Positions 13,148-22,359 of a DNA stretch of 40,029 nt are shown here, in pieces. The first letter of the stretch is position 1. Every line of letters starts with the position of its first letter. The position numbers and the translations under genes were made by a program. The stretch is from Caldisericota bacterium (GTDB taxonomy: Bacteria > Caldisericota > Caldisericia > UBA6126). The notes under the pieces were generated by a model. It did not search any database. It was given only the letters and a program-made list of their open reading frames with translations, and was not told the DNA's origin. Location: the NCBI GenBank assembly GCA_003566815.1, contig PXBT01000218.1, forward strand, positions 1-40,029. The letters are read 5' to 3'.

Positions 13148-14668
13148 TTAATGATCTCGGAAGCGATACTGGAGAGCTTCTGCGATATCCTGAACTTCAA
13201 TCATCTCTGAGGCTCTCATATCTGCAATAGTGCGAGCCACTTTGAGTGCGCGAGTAATGGCTCTTCCCGATAAATGCATGCGCTGAGAAATTTTTTCCAA
13301 AAATGCTTTGGCTTCCTCATTGGCAAGGCAATACTGATGCAAAGTCTTGGCAGGGATATCGCTGTTAAAGAAAAAGGTTTCACCTCTATAGCGTTCCTGT
13401 TGTATTTGATGAGTTTTTAGTACTCTTGCGCTGATCTCAGCAGATGATTCCTGTTTTCTCCCTTTAATCATCGTTGAAGCTTCAATGCGCTGAACTTCTG
13501 TGACAATATCCATGCGATCCATAATGGGCCCACTGAGCTTTGCTTTATATCTTAACAACTGCGAAGAAGAACAAGTACATTCCTTGTGACTATCTCCAAA
13601 AAAACCACAGGGACATGGATTCATGGCAGCAACCAGCAAAAAGCGAGCAGGGTACGATATGGTGGACTTCATTCGCGCAATGGTTACCTGCCCATCTTCC
13701 AGGGGTTGCCTGAGCATATTGATAACATCTTTCCTGAACTCAGGAAACTCATCTAAAAACAAAATGCCTCGATGAGCCAGGGTTATTTCGCCTGGCTTTG
13801 GAGTAGCTCCGCCCCCAACAATCGAAACATACGAAGCAGAATGATGAGGAGACCTGAAAGGTCTTTTTTTAATTAAACGCTTTCCTGAAGGAAGCAGTCC
13901 CGATATGCTATAGATTTTGGTAACTTCAATCGCTTCATTTTCATTCATAAAAGGTAGGATCGAGCAAAGCCTTTTTGCAAGCATAGTCTTTCCTGTGCCT
14001 GGAGGGCCTGCCATCATGATATTATGAAACCCGCTTGCAGCTACCTCTAATGCTCTTTTGGCAAAATCCTGTCCCGCCACTTCTGCAAAATCAAAGGTCT
14101 CGGAATCATCAACAAGTTCTTCTTCTGGAACAGCATAGTCGATATACTTTTTTGTGCCACTTAAAAAAGCTATGGTCTCTGTCAAGGTTTTGATGGGATA
14201 AACTGTGTTTTTTCGTGCATAAATCTCATGCAGGTTTTCCCAGGGGCAATACATGGCCACCGAAGAAGATTTTTGTATGGTGTCCAAATGGATCGTCATG
14301 GGAAGCATGCCAGGTATTTGGCGCACTTTTCCGTCAAGAGACAATTCTCCCACAAAATAGATAGGGTCGTCCGAAAATTGGATTTGTTCGGAAGCTTTCA
14401 AAATCCCTATAGCAATAGGCAAATCAAAACCGGAACCTTCTTTTTTTACATCTGCCGGGGCAAGGTTTACAATGATTCTTGCGAGGGGAAAGGTAAATCC
14501 AGCATTTCGAATAGAAGAACGAACCCGCTCTTTTGCTTCCTGAACAGCAGCATCAGGTAGCCCAACGATAGAAAACGAGGGTAAAGAAGATCGATGAATG
14601 TCAACCTCAACATCTATCGGAATAGGGTCCAGCCCATTCATGCACAAGCTTTTGATTTTTGCAAACAT
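13148..14668 (-). CDS. comM: YifB/ComM family Mg-chelatase-like AAA ATPase
   Basis: 506 aa; GLPDAAVQEAKERVRSSIRNAGF, AGPPGTGKTMLAKRLCSILP, GEITLAHRGILFLDEFPEF, AAMNPCPCGF. Confidence 0.93.
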   Translation of the reverse strand: MFAKIKSLCMNGLDPIPIDVEVDIHRSSLPSFSIVGLPDAAVQEAKERVRSSIRNAGFTFPLARIIVNLAPADVKKEGSGFDLPIAIGILKASEQIQFSDDPIYFVGELSLDGKVRQIPGMLPMTIHLDTIQKSSSVAMYCPWENLHEIYARKNTVYPIKTLTETIAFLSGTKKYIDYAVPEEELVDDSETFDFAEVAGQDFAKRALEVAASGFHNIMMAGPPGTGKTMLAKRLCSILPFMNENEAIEVTKIYSISGLLPSGKRLIKKRPFRSPHHSASYVSIVGGGATPKPGEITLAHRGILFLDEFPEFRKDVINMLRQPLEDGQVTIARMKSTISYPARFLLVAAMNPCPCGFFGDSHKECTCSSSQLLRYKAKLSGPIMDRMDIVTEVQRIEASTMIKGRKQESSAEISARVLKTHQIQQERYRGETFFFNSDIPAKTLHQYCLANEEAKAFLEKISQRMHLSGRAITRALKVARTIADMRASEMIEVQDIAEALQYRFRDH

Positions 14669-14671
14669 TTT

Positions 14672-15301
14672 CTATGCAACCTCAGAGATCCATTGCAAGC
14701 TGACAAGCTCTTTACCCGAAGTCATGGTGTAATGATTTTTTTTCACAAATTCTCCTTTTCCTATCTCATTTTCTACTTCAGAAACTGACTTCCATAGCAC
14801 CAAAAACCCCATAGGCTTGAGCAAATGGGAAGCCAGATCAACCAGATAAGTAGTCTTGCCCACTCCTCTTGCTGTTACAATATCAAATTTTCTGTGGGGA
14901 TAATCATGGAAAAATTGCTCCACTCTTCCATGATAGACTTCTACTTGCTTCATTTGAAAGCTCTGCTTGACCCAATCAAGAAATGTAGTTTTTTTTCGTA
15001 TGGAATCCGACATCACTATTTCCCAGTCAGGTTGGGAAAGTGCAAGAGGTATAGCGGGAAAACCTCCTCCAGAACCAATATCAAAAAGAGAAAGAGAGGA
15101 TTGGTAAGAGTAAATTTTCATTAAGGGAAAAAAAGCCAGGCTCTCCAGGAGATGTTCAAAAATATCGTCCATATTAAGAGAGCCAGTTAAATTCATCTTT
15201 TTTTGAGCAAACTGCAGATGTTCCAAAAATTTTCGAATACATAAATAGATATCATCATTAATCCAAGGTGCAAATGATTGAAGATTTCTTACTGTATCCA
15301 T
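14672..15301 (-). CDS. rsmG: 16S rRNA (guanine-N7)-methyltransferase RsmG/GidB
   Basis: MDTVRNLQSFAPWINDDIYLC...KMNLTG...LFDIGSGGGFPAIPLAL...VTARGVG; start trimmed from 15373 to 15301. Confidence 0.9.
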   Translation of the reverse strand: MDTVRNLQSFAPWINDDIYLCIRKFLEHLQFAQKKMNLTGSLNMDDIFEHLLESLAFFPLMKIYSYQSSLSLFDIGSGGGFPAIPLALSQPDWEIVMSDSIRKKTTFLDWVKQSFQMKQVEVYHGRVEQFFHDYPHRKFDIVTARGVGKTTYLVDLASHLLKPMGFLVLWKSVSEVENEIGKGEFVKKNHYTMTSGKELVSLQWISEVA

Positions 15302-15387
15302 GATGACTCGCCCTTGAAAGCATAAATGATTCCCATAAATAATAAATCTTACAAAAATGAAACATGAATGCAAGATTTATGTTATAA

Positions 15388-15416
15388 TTGACACTTGAAA
15401 ATTGCAATCTTATAAT
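15388..15416 (+). promoter_or_regulatory. Perfect-consensus sigma70/sigmaA promoter for secDF
   Basis: TTGACA (15388-15393), 17-nt spacer, TATAAT (15411-15416), 37 nt upstream of the secD ATG. Confidence 0.85.
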
Positions 15417-15453
15417 AGAAATTTGTTTGATTTTATATTGGAAAGGTGAGTCT

Positions 15454-16890
15454 ATGAGAAAAGTAAAATGGGGACAATTGGCCATTATGGTCTTAGTTCT
15501 TTTGCTGGCAAGCTGGAGTATCAGCACCAATATTCAATCCATTCGATATGGATTGGACCTTCAAGGAGGGGTGCATCTGGTATTGATCGCTGAACCCATT
15601 GAAGATGAGGATAGGCAACCAGCAGAAGAAACAATAGAAGAAGTAGAAGCAGAAGAAGAAAGAGAAGCAGAAGATCTTCCCCCAGCAGAAGATCCTGAAG
15701 TTGAAGAAATTGTTGAAGACACGACTATTGATCCTATTGAGGACGAATTTATTGAAGAAGAAGAACGGGATCCTTTGGTGGTTACCGAGGAGGATCTCAG
15801 ACCTGACGCCAGAGAAGACGGTCGGGTCACTGCCAGAGAAATGGAACAGACCAAAACTGTCATCGAGCGCCGAGTAAATTATTTGGGCGTAACTGAAGCT
15901 ATTGTTAATATTGAAGGTCAAAACCGTATTATTGTTGATATCCCAGGTTTTACAGATATCAATCAGGCAAAAAATGTGATTGGCCGAATTGCTGTTCTTA
16001 CATTCAGAGACGAAGATGGCAATACTATCGTTACTGGCAGAAACTTAAGAAGAGCAACTTTTCAGTTTCAATCCATGAGAGAGGGTGGCGTTCGAGAGCC
16101 CGTAGTTTTGCTTGAATGGGACGATGAAGGCAGGCGCCTTTTTGCCGAAGGCACTGAAAGAAATGTGGATAAAACGATCAGCATTTATCTTGATGATGAA
16201 ATTTTAATTTCACCTACCGTTAACGAACCCATACGTGACGGAAATGCTGTCATTACTTTTGGCGGAAGAGAAAGCACAAGAGATGCTCAGGAAGTTGCAG
16301 CCCTGCTTCAAGGTGGCTCATTGCCACTCCGACTGGAATTTCTGGAAGAACGCATTATTGGTCCAACCCTTGGAAGAGACACCATTGATAGAAGCCAAAC
16401 TGGAGCACTTTTAGCTATTTTGGCTGTAATGTTACTTATGTTGATCATCTATAGGTTGCTTGGAGTCATTGCAGTAGTTGCTCTTTCACTTTATATTTTG
16501 ATTTATTTCGGCTTTCTGCTCTTTATCAATGCAACCTTTTCACTTCCCGCCATAGGAGCTGCTATCTTGTCGATAGGTATGGCAGTTGACTCCAATGTTA
16601 TTGTATTTGAGCGCATTAAGGAAGAACACGCCAAAGGAAGGACCATACGCTCCGCAGTGGCAGCTGGATACCGATACGGATTGTCTGCAATACTCGATTC
16701 CAATCTGGCTATGCTCTTGGCCATGTTTATTTTATATTCTTTTGGCACAGTTCAAATCAAAGGATTTGCTATCACCCTGATTGCTGGTATTATAGCCGCA
16801 TTAATCACCTCTCTTTTCTTTACTCGCTTTATCCTTGAATCTTTTGCAACTGAATTGGATAAGGTGAAAAAAAGAGTTTTAGGGGTATAG
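15454..16890 (+). CDS. secD: Protein translocase subunit SecD with acidic insertion
   Basis: Start at ATG 15454 (GGAAAGGTGAGTCT). IRYGLDLQGGVHLVL, RVNYLGVTEAIV, RIIVDIPGF, LPLRLEFLEERIIGPTLG, AVDSNVIVFERIKEE. Confidence 0.95.
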   Translation: MRKVKWGQLAIMVLVLLLASWSISTNIQSIRYGLDLQGGVHLVLIAEPIEDEDRQPAEETIEEVEAEEEREAEDLPPAEDPEVEEIVEDTTIDPIEDEFIEEEERDPLVVTEEDLRPDAREDGRVTAREMEQTKTVIERRVNYLGVTEAIVNIEGQNRIIVDIPGFTDINQAKNVIGRIAVLTFRDEDGNTIVTGRNLRRATFQFQSMREGGVREPVVLLEWDDEGRRLFAEGTERNVDKTISIYLDDEILISPTVNEPIRDGNAVITFGGRESTRDAQEVAALLQGGSLPLRLEFLEERIIGPTLGRDTIDRSQTGALLAILAVMLLMLIIYRLLGVIAVVALSLYILIYFGFLLFINATFSLPAIGAAILSIGMAVDSNVIVFERIKEEHAKGRTIRSAVAAGYRYGLSAILDSNLAMLLAMFILYSFGTVQIKGFAITLIAGIIAALITSLFFTRFILESFATELDKVKKRVLGV

Positions 16891-16940
16891 CACATGATAT
16901 ATTTCCATTATCTATTCATACCTAACGCAAGGAGTATGCA

Positions 16941-18002
16941 ATGAATATAAAACCCATCCTGGAATGGAACATTATTGGAAAAAGCAAAAAACTGTTAACA
17001 GTATCACTGATTACAATTTTGCTAAGTATTACTATAATTGGCATAAGAGGGTTTAACCTTGGGGTTGACTTCTCTGGCGGCTTGCTTATGAAAGCCTATT
17101 TCGAGGAAGAACTGGAAATAACTTCTCTTCGAGATTCATTGGCAGGCATAGGATTTGAAGGTGCTATGATTCAAATAGACCAAAGAGATCCGACTCATGT
17201 TATGATTCGAATATCTGAGGATGTTAAGCCTGAATTACTCCTCGAAACATTGGAAACCGATATAGGAGCCATAGATCGAGAAAGTCTTTCTATTGAAAGA
17301 ATCGGTCCAGTTATTGGAGCTGAACTTCGTCGAAATGCTCTTCTAACTATCGTATTTGCCCTTATAATTATTCTGCTTTACACTGCTATCAGATTTAAGC
17401 CCAAACATGGTATTGCAGCAGTTTATGCCTTGATACATGATATTTCTCTTAGTCTTGGTATAGTTTCGTTATTCCAAATACAGCTTAATACGCCTACTGT
17501 TGCAGCTCTGCTTACCATCACAGCTTATTCATTGCAAGACAGTATTGTAATTTTAGACCGACTCCGTGAAAATTTAAAATTCTTCAGAGACAAGATGTCT
17601 TTTGCTGATTTAGCCAACAAGAGTGTTACTGAATCCTGGACTCGTTCTTTCTTTACTTCTATTTCAACGCTTACTGCTGTAACAATTTTAACTGTTTTTA
17701 CGGGTGCAGTTTTAAGAGATTTTACCACCATCTTATTGGCTGGTTTGTTTGCAGGAACTTTCTCATCAATCTATATAGTTATCCCATTGCTGGTCAAAAT
17801 AGAAGGTAAAAAAGACCAGGTAATGCGCTGGGATGAATTGGGCAGGCAACAGCTTGTTGAAGGAGTAGTTTCAAAGAGGAAGTCCCAGAAAGAGAAAAAA
17901 AGTGACAATGGAGTCAAGCAGACTCCCAATGAAGTTAACCAGGAAGCACAAACAGCTTCAAGGAAAAAGAAAAAGAAAGGTTCTTCTTCTCGGAGAAGAT
18001 AA
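16941..18002 (+). CDS. secF: Protein translocase subunit SecF
   Basis: RGFNLGVDFSGGLLMKA, RIGPVIGAELRRNALL, TAYSLQDSIVILDRLRENL; RBS CGCAAGGAGTATGCA. Confidence 0.95.
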   Translation: MNIKPILEWNIIGKSKKLLTVSLITILLSITIIGIRGFNLGVDFSGGLLMKAYFEEELEITSLRDSLAGIGFEGAMIQIDQRDPTHVMIRISEDVKPELLLETLETDIGAIDRESLSIERIGPVIGAELRRNALLTIVFALIIILLYTAIRFKPKHGIAAVYALIHDISLSLGIVSLFQIQLNTPTVAALLTITAYSLQDSIVILDRLRENLKFFRDKMSFADLANKSVTESWTRSFFTSISTLTAVTILTVFTGAVLRDFTTILLAGLFAGTFSSIYIVIPLLVKIEGKKDQVMRWDELGRQQLVEGVVSKRKSQKEKKSDNGVKQTPNEVNQEAQTASRKKKKKGSSSRRR

Positions 18003-18010
18003 TTAACCAT

Positions 18011-18052
18011 AAAAAAAAGGGGGTGGCCAAGCAGCCACCCCCTTTTTTTTAT
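18011..18052. terminator. Bidirectional terminator between convergent secF and pcrA
   Basis: AAAAAAAAGGGGGTGGC-CAAGCA-GCCACCCCCTTTTTTTT. Confidence 0.9.
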
Positions 18053-18061
18053 AACATTACA

Positions 18062-20299
18062 TCAAGTTAATTTCTTTAATGGAGCATATTTTAAATTAAC
18101 CATTTTTTCTCCAACCGAAACAAAATGAATCACAACCACTGGTTCGCCTTGAACCTGTTCTTTTTTTATTACTTCACCTTTGCCCCACGCTTTATGCTCT
18201 ATGGACTGACCTTGATCAATCTCATCAAAGGATAATTTAATATATTGTTCATCAGAAGAAGCATGATTGCTTTTTTGATAAGAATTAGCATTTATATTTC
18301 CATAGTTATTTATTTGAAATCGCTGATTTTGTCTTCCATGTGAATGATATGACAATGAAACAGGTACATGTTGCACAAGGTTTTCAGGAATATCTTCTAA
18401 AAAGCGAGAAATATTTGTTTTCATGGATTTGCCATAAATTTCTCGCATATTGGCACAAGAAATAAACAATTCTTCTTTCGCTCTGGTGATCCCCACATAA
18501 CACAACCTACGCTCTTCTTCAATAGCATCAGTGTTGTTGCTGGAAAGATAATGAGGAAATATGCCCTCCTCAAAGCCAACCATAAAAACGATGGGAAACT
18601 CAAGCCCTTTTGCTGAGTGAAAAGTCATAAGTGTAACTTTTTCAGTTGCTTCATCAAATTTGTCCAAATCAGAATAAAGGGCAATGTCATTTAGAAATTG
18701 TGCCAAATCTGCTTCTTCTTCATCACGCTCATATTGTCGTATAGCGCTTAAAAGCTCTTCAAGGTTTTCTTTCTTTTCTCGTGCAATTTCTTCCGGATGT
18801 TCCTCAAATAAAGCCTGTACTATGCCGGTTTTTTCGAGATAAAGCTCAGCTATTTCGCTTATTGTAACATGGGAAAGCATTTGAATCATTTCTTCAATCA
18901 TATCAATAAATTGGACTAAATTTTTCTTGCCTCGAGTAGAAGTATGCTCAACAGTTATCTTTTTGCATGCCTCCAGAAAAGAACAGTTCAAATCATCAGC
19001 AATTTGATCAATTTTGGACAAGAAAACAGAACCTATATTTCTTCTGGGATAATTAATGATTCGATGAAAACTAACCCTATCCTGGGGATTAACCAGTACG
19101 CGCAAATAAGCAAGAAAATCCTTGATTTCTTTCCGTTGATAAAACTTGTAGCCGCCAATCATCTGGTAAGGAATGCGCTCATTGATCAAAGCTTCTTCAA
19201 AATGTCTGCTTTGAGCATTTATACGATACAATATAACAAACTTGGAAAAATCAGATTTTTTTGGATGGGCCTTATCCTTAATAATTTGAATAATTTTATA
19301 AGCTTCATCTTTTTCGTTTTGAGCTTTTAGCAATTGTATTAAAGATCCTGGCTCATTTTTGGTCCATAGTTTTTTTTCTGTTCTTGTAAGGTTTTTTGAA
19401 ACTACTCCATGAGCAGCTTCAAGAATATTTTTTGAGCAACGGTAATTTTCTTCCAGTTTTATCATTTTTGCAGAAGGATTATCCCTGGTAAAAGTCAACA
19501 TCATTTTCGGATCTGCTCCCCGGAAAGAATAAATTGATTGATCATCATCACCTACAACACAAATATTCCCTTGCTTGGAGCTAATCATTTTCAAAAACAT
19601 ATACTGAGCATAATTAATATCCTGGTATTCATCGACAAGAAAATGAGAAAAATGCTGATGCCATCGATCCAATTCCTTGGGGTTCTCTTGAAGAAGCAAT
19701 ACGCTTTTTGAGATCAAGTCATCAAAATCCATGCCTTGGTTGCGCTTCAAGCCTTCTTCGTAACTGTTAAAAATAGTTGATACAATTTCAGTAAAAAAGC
19801 TTGAACCAGCTAATTTTAAATAATCTTCTGGTTGCACCAGGTTTATTTTTGCATCAGAAATAGTGTGCTGGACTGCCTTCGGGTTAAATCTTTTAATATC
19901 AAGATTGAGCTGTTTCATGCATTCTTTGATAAGAGCCAAAGAATCTTCATCATCAAAAACCGTAAAGTTTGAAGATATGCCCAGATTGCTGCCTGATTGT
20001 CGCAACATTCTAAGGCATATTGAGTGAAAAGTTCCTATCCACGAGTAACGAATATCATGGCTCAGCAAAGACTGCACTCGCTCTTTCATCTCTCCTGCAG
20101 CTTTATTGGTAAAAGTAACTGCCATAATAGTATTTAATGGAATGCCTGAAGCCAACATCCAGGCAATGCGATAAGTTATAACCCGTGTTTTTCCTGATCC
20201 TGCCCCTGCATACACAGCAACAGGACCATCTAGGCTCAACACTGCATCCAGTTGTTGAGGATTTAAGATTTCAGATAAATAGTTTTTATTCAGCTTCAT
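18062..20299 (-). CDS. pcrA: UvrD/PcrA-type superfamily 1 DNA helicase
   Basis: LNPQQLDAVLSLDGPVAVYAGAGSGKTRVIT, VDEYQDINYAQY, VVGDDDQSIYSFRGADP, LMTFHSAKGLEFPIVF, EEERRLCYVGITRAKEEL. Confidence 0.95.
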   Translation of the reverse strand: MKLNKNYLSEILNPQQLDAVLSLDGPVAVYAGAGSGKTRVITYRIAWMLASGIPLNTIMAVTFTNKAAGEMKERVQSLLSHDIRYSWIGTFHSICLRMLRQSGSNLGISSNFTVFDDEDSLALIKECMKQLNLDIKRFNPKAVQHTISDAKINLVQPEDYLKLAGSSFFTEIVSTIFNSYEEGLKRNQGMDFDDLISKSVLLLQENPKELDRWHQHFSHFLVDEYQDINYAQYMFLKMISSKQGNICVVGDDDQSIYSFRGADPKMMLTFTRDNPSAKMIKLEENYRCSKNILEAAHGVVSKNLTRTEKKLWTKNEPGSLIQLLKAQNEKDEAYKIIQIIKDKAHPKKSDFSKFVILYRINAQSRHFEEALINERIPYQMIGGYKFYQRKEIKDFLAYLRVLVNPQDRVSFHRIINYPRRNIGSVFLSKIDQIADDLNCSFLEACKKITVEHTSTRGKKNLVQFIDMIEEMIQMLSHVTISEIAELYLEKTGIVQALFEEHPEEIAREKKENLEELLSAIRQYERDEEEADLAQFLNDIALYSDLDKFDEATEKVTLMTFHSAKGLEFPIVFMVGFEEGIFPHYLSSNNTDAIEEERRLCYVGITRAKEELFISCANMREIYGKSMKTNISRFLEDIPENLVQHVPVSLSYHSHGRQNQRFQINNYGNINANSYQKSNHASSDEQYIKLSFDEIDQGQSIEHKAWGKGEVIKKEQVQGEPVVVIHFVSVGEKMVNLKYAPLKKLT

Positions 20300-20455
20300 G
20301 ATATGATACTTTTAAGAGACCATTGAAAAATACCAAACCATTTAAACGGTCTCGTTAGATATTCAAACAATTCCATTCAGCCTTATTATTAGCATACCTG
20401 CAACACAATGCAGACAATGCTGATGTCTAATACTCAAGACAAAATTTTCTCCAGG

Positions 20456-21658
20456 TTAATTATTTTTTGGAACAAAAACATCAACATAAGAAGAATAGTC
20501 ATCCTGCTTATTGCTTTGCTCCTGATTATTTTTCTGATCATTTGATTCTTCGGCAGGGGGAAGCAAGGATCTTCTGCTAAGCTTAATTCTTTTTTGTGAA
20601 GGCTCAATTTCAACTATTTCAGCTTCGATATCATCCCCCACTTCAACAACATCTTTTACAGCATTAATACGCTGGTTGCTTATTTGTGAGATATGAATAA
20701 AAGCACTAAAATCTCCATCAAGCTCAACGATGGCTCCAAATTCCAAATCTTTGACAACCTTGCCTTTAACAATTTGACCTACATGATATTTTTCATGAAT
20801 ACTTTCCCAGGGATCAGGTAAAGTACGCTTATAGCTCAGAGAAATTCTATTCCTATCGTCACTCAAACCAATCACGCGCACATTAATAGGTTGACCTTTC
20901 TTCAAAACATCAGAAGGTTTTTTGTTGCCTCCCCATGAAATTTCAGAAACATGTACCAACCCTTCAACATTATGTCCAATATCCACAAATGCTCCATAGT
21001 CAACAACATTGGTAACATTACCTTCAATAATTGAGCCAATTTCCAGTGTGGATAAAAGCTTATCCTTATTCTTGATGTGCTCTTCTTCTTCAACAATTTT
21101 ACTGGAAACGATAATTTTTTTTCTTCCTTTATCAAATTCCACGATTTTTGCTTTTATAGTAGTTCCCACATATTGATCAAGATTATCTGTTCGCTTCATG
21201 CTCACCAAAGAGCCTGGAAGAAACCCCTGAACGCCTTCAATGTCAACGATGAGTCCGCCTTTTACTCTTTCCACCACTTTCACATCAATAGGCTTAAGCT
21301 CGTTGTAAGTATTTTCGAGCTCATTAAATTGAATTTGATGGACAGCTCTTTTATTGGATAGAAAAACTCCACCTTTAGACTTGTCATCTCTGACTACTTT
21401 TACAGAAATTTCATCTCCAACGCTATATTGTTGATCCAAAGGAAGATTTGGGTCATGAATAACCTCTTCAATTGGAATAAAAACTTCACTTTTTTTGCCT
21501 ACATCCACTAAAAGACAGTCAGCATCAGCTTTTACAACTTTTACCGATACCACATCGCCTCTACGGTAAGCTTGCACAGGTCGGTCCGAACCAGACATGA
21601 TGGCTGTTTCAAATTCATCCATATCCTGGTCATTAACTTTTTCAACATACTCTTGCAT
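20456..21658 (-). CDS. S1 RNA-binding domain protein (30S ribosomal protein S1-like, four S1 domains)
   Basis: 400 aa with S1 repeats, e.g. GSIIEGNVTNVVDYGAFVDIGHNVEGLVHVSEISW and GQIVKGKVVKDLEFGAIVELDGDFSAFIHISQIS. Confidence 0.9.
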   Translation of the reverse strand: MQEYVEKVNDQDMDEFETAIMSGSDRPVQAYRRGDVVSVKVVKADADCLLVDVGKKSEVFIPIEEVIHDPNLPLDQQYSVGDEISVKVVRDDKSKGGVFLSNKRAVHQIQFNELENTYNELKPIDVKVVERVKGGLIVDIEGVQGFLPGSLVSMKRTDNLDQYVGTTIKAKIVEFDKGRKKIIVSSKIVEEEEHIKNKDKLLSTLEIGSIIEGNVTNVVDYGAFVDIGHNVEGLVHVSEISWGGNKKPSDVLKKGQPINVRVIGLSDDRNRISLSYKRTLPDPWESIHEKYHVGQIVKGKVVKDLEFGAIVELDGDFSAFIHISQISNQRINAVKDVVEVGDDIEAEIVEIEPSQKRIKLSRRSLLPPAEESNDQKNNQEQSNKQDDYSSYVDVFVPKNN

Positions 21659-21840
21659 TTTTCACCCCAAAAACTAACATTATTAAAATCAATTTAAAAT
21701 TTTAACAAAAAACCAAAGCAGTGTAAAGATTCATAACAATAAAAAGCAACCCTTTGTGGAATTAAGTGTTCAAAATTAATTGATTTAGCATAAAAATTTA
21801 TTAATCTTTTAGTTGGTAATTGTTTGGGAGGTTAAAAGCA

Positions 21841-22359
21841 ATGAAGAATAATGATTGGAAAAAATTTTTTGCGTTATTTTGCTTGATTTCTTTAAGCTTA
21901 GTTATGATTCAATGTGCCTGGCTGCCTCTTCCTCCTGCTGAAAAAGATCTCCCTTTGCCTCAAAATGTCCGTGAAGAGCTCAGGATCAGAATTCCCATAG
22001 GAAGCCCGACAATTTACATCAACGGGGAAGAAACCACCCTCACCTTTCCCCCTGCCTATATCAATGAAAAAGGTGGAGCAATGATTCCTCTCCGATTTAT
22101 TTCAGAAGTTATTATTGCTGAAGTTGATTGGCTTCCCGAAACCAAAGAAATCAAAATTGAACGCAATGAAAAAGAAATTTTGATGCAAGTTAACCGTCCC
22201 TATGCTACTGTCAATGGAATGATAGTAGAATTATCCCATCCTGTAGAGATTAGAGAGGAAAGATCTTTTGTTTCATTAAGGTTTATTGCTCAACAATTTG
22301 ATTTTTTGACTGACTGGATACCTGAATCAAAAACCATTGAGCTCATCAAACCTTATTGA
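21841..22359 (+). CDS. Putative lipoprotein/secreted protein with copper-amine-oxidase-N-like stalk domain
   Basis: Start at ATG 21841 (TTGGGAGGTTAAAAGCA). Signal/lipobox-like FALFCLISLSLVMIQC; IYINGEETTLTFPPAYINEKGGAMIPLRFISEVI...VSLRFIAQQFDFLTDWIPESKTIEL. Confidence 0.75.
   Translation: MKNNDWKKFFALFCLISLSLVMIQCAWLPLPPAEKDLPLPQNVREELRIRIPIGSPTIYINGEETTLTFPPAYINEKGGAMIPLRFISEVIIAEVDWLPETKEIKIERNEKEILMQVNRPYATVNGMIVELSHPVEIREERSFVSLRFIAQQFDFLTDWIPESKTIELIKPY

Noticed and set aside
15388-15453. N-terminal extension of the secD ORF (MTLENCNLII...)
   Set aside because: It begins within the TTGACA -35 element and contains the -10, so it lies upstream of the transcription start.
15493-15921. Antisense ORFs across the SecD acidic region (15493..15921, 15561..15863)
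   Set aside because: Low-complexity Ser/Phe-rich translations are the complement of the GAA-rich acidic insert, not genes.
20319-20357. Inverted repeat GAGACC...GGTCTC upstream of pcrA
   Set aside because: Only 6-bp arms with a long AT-rich loop; expected by chance and no T-tract or known operator pattern.
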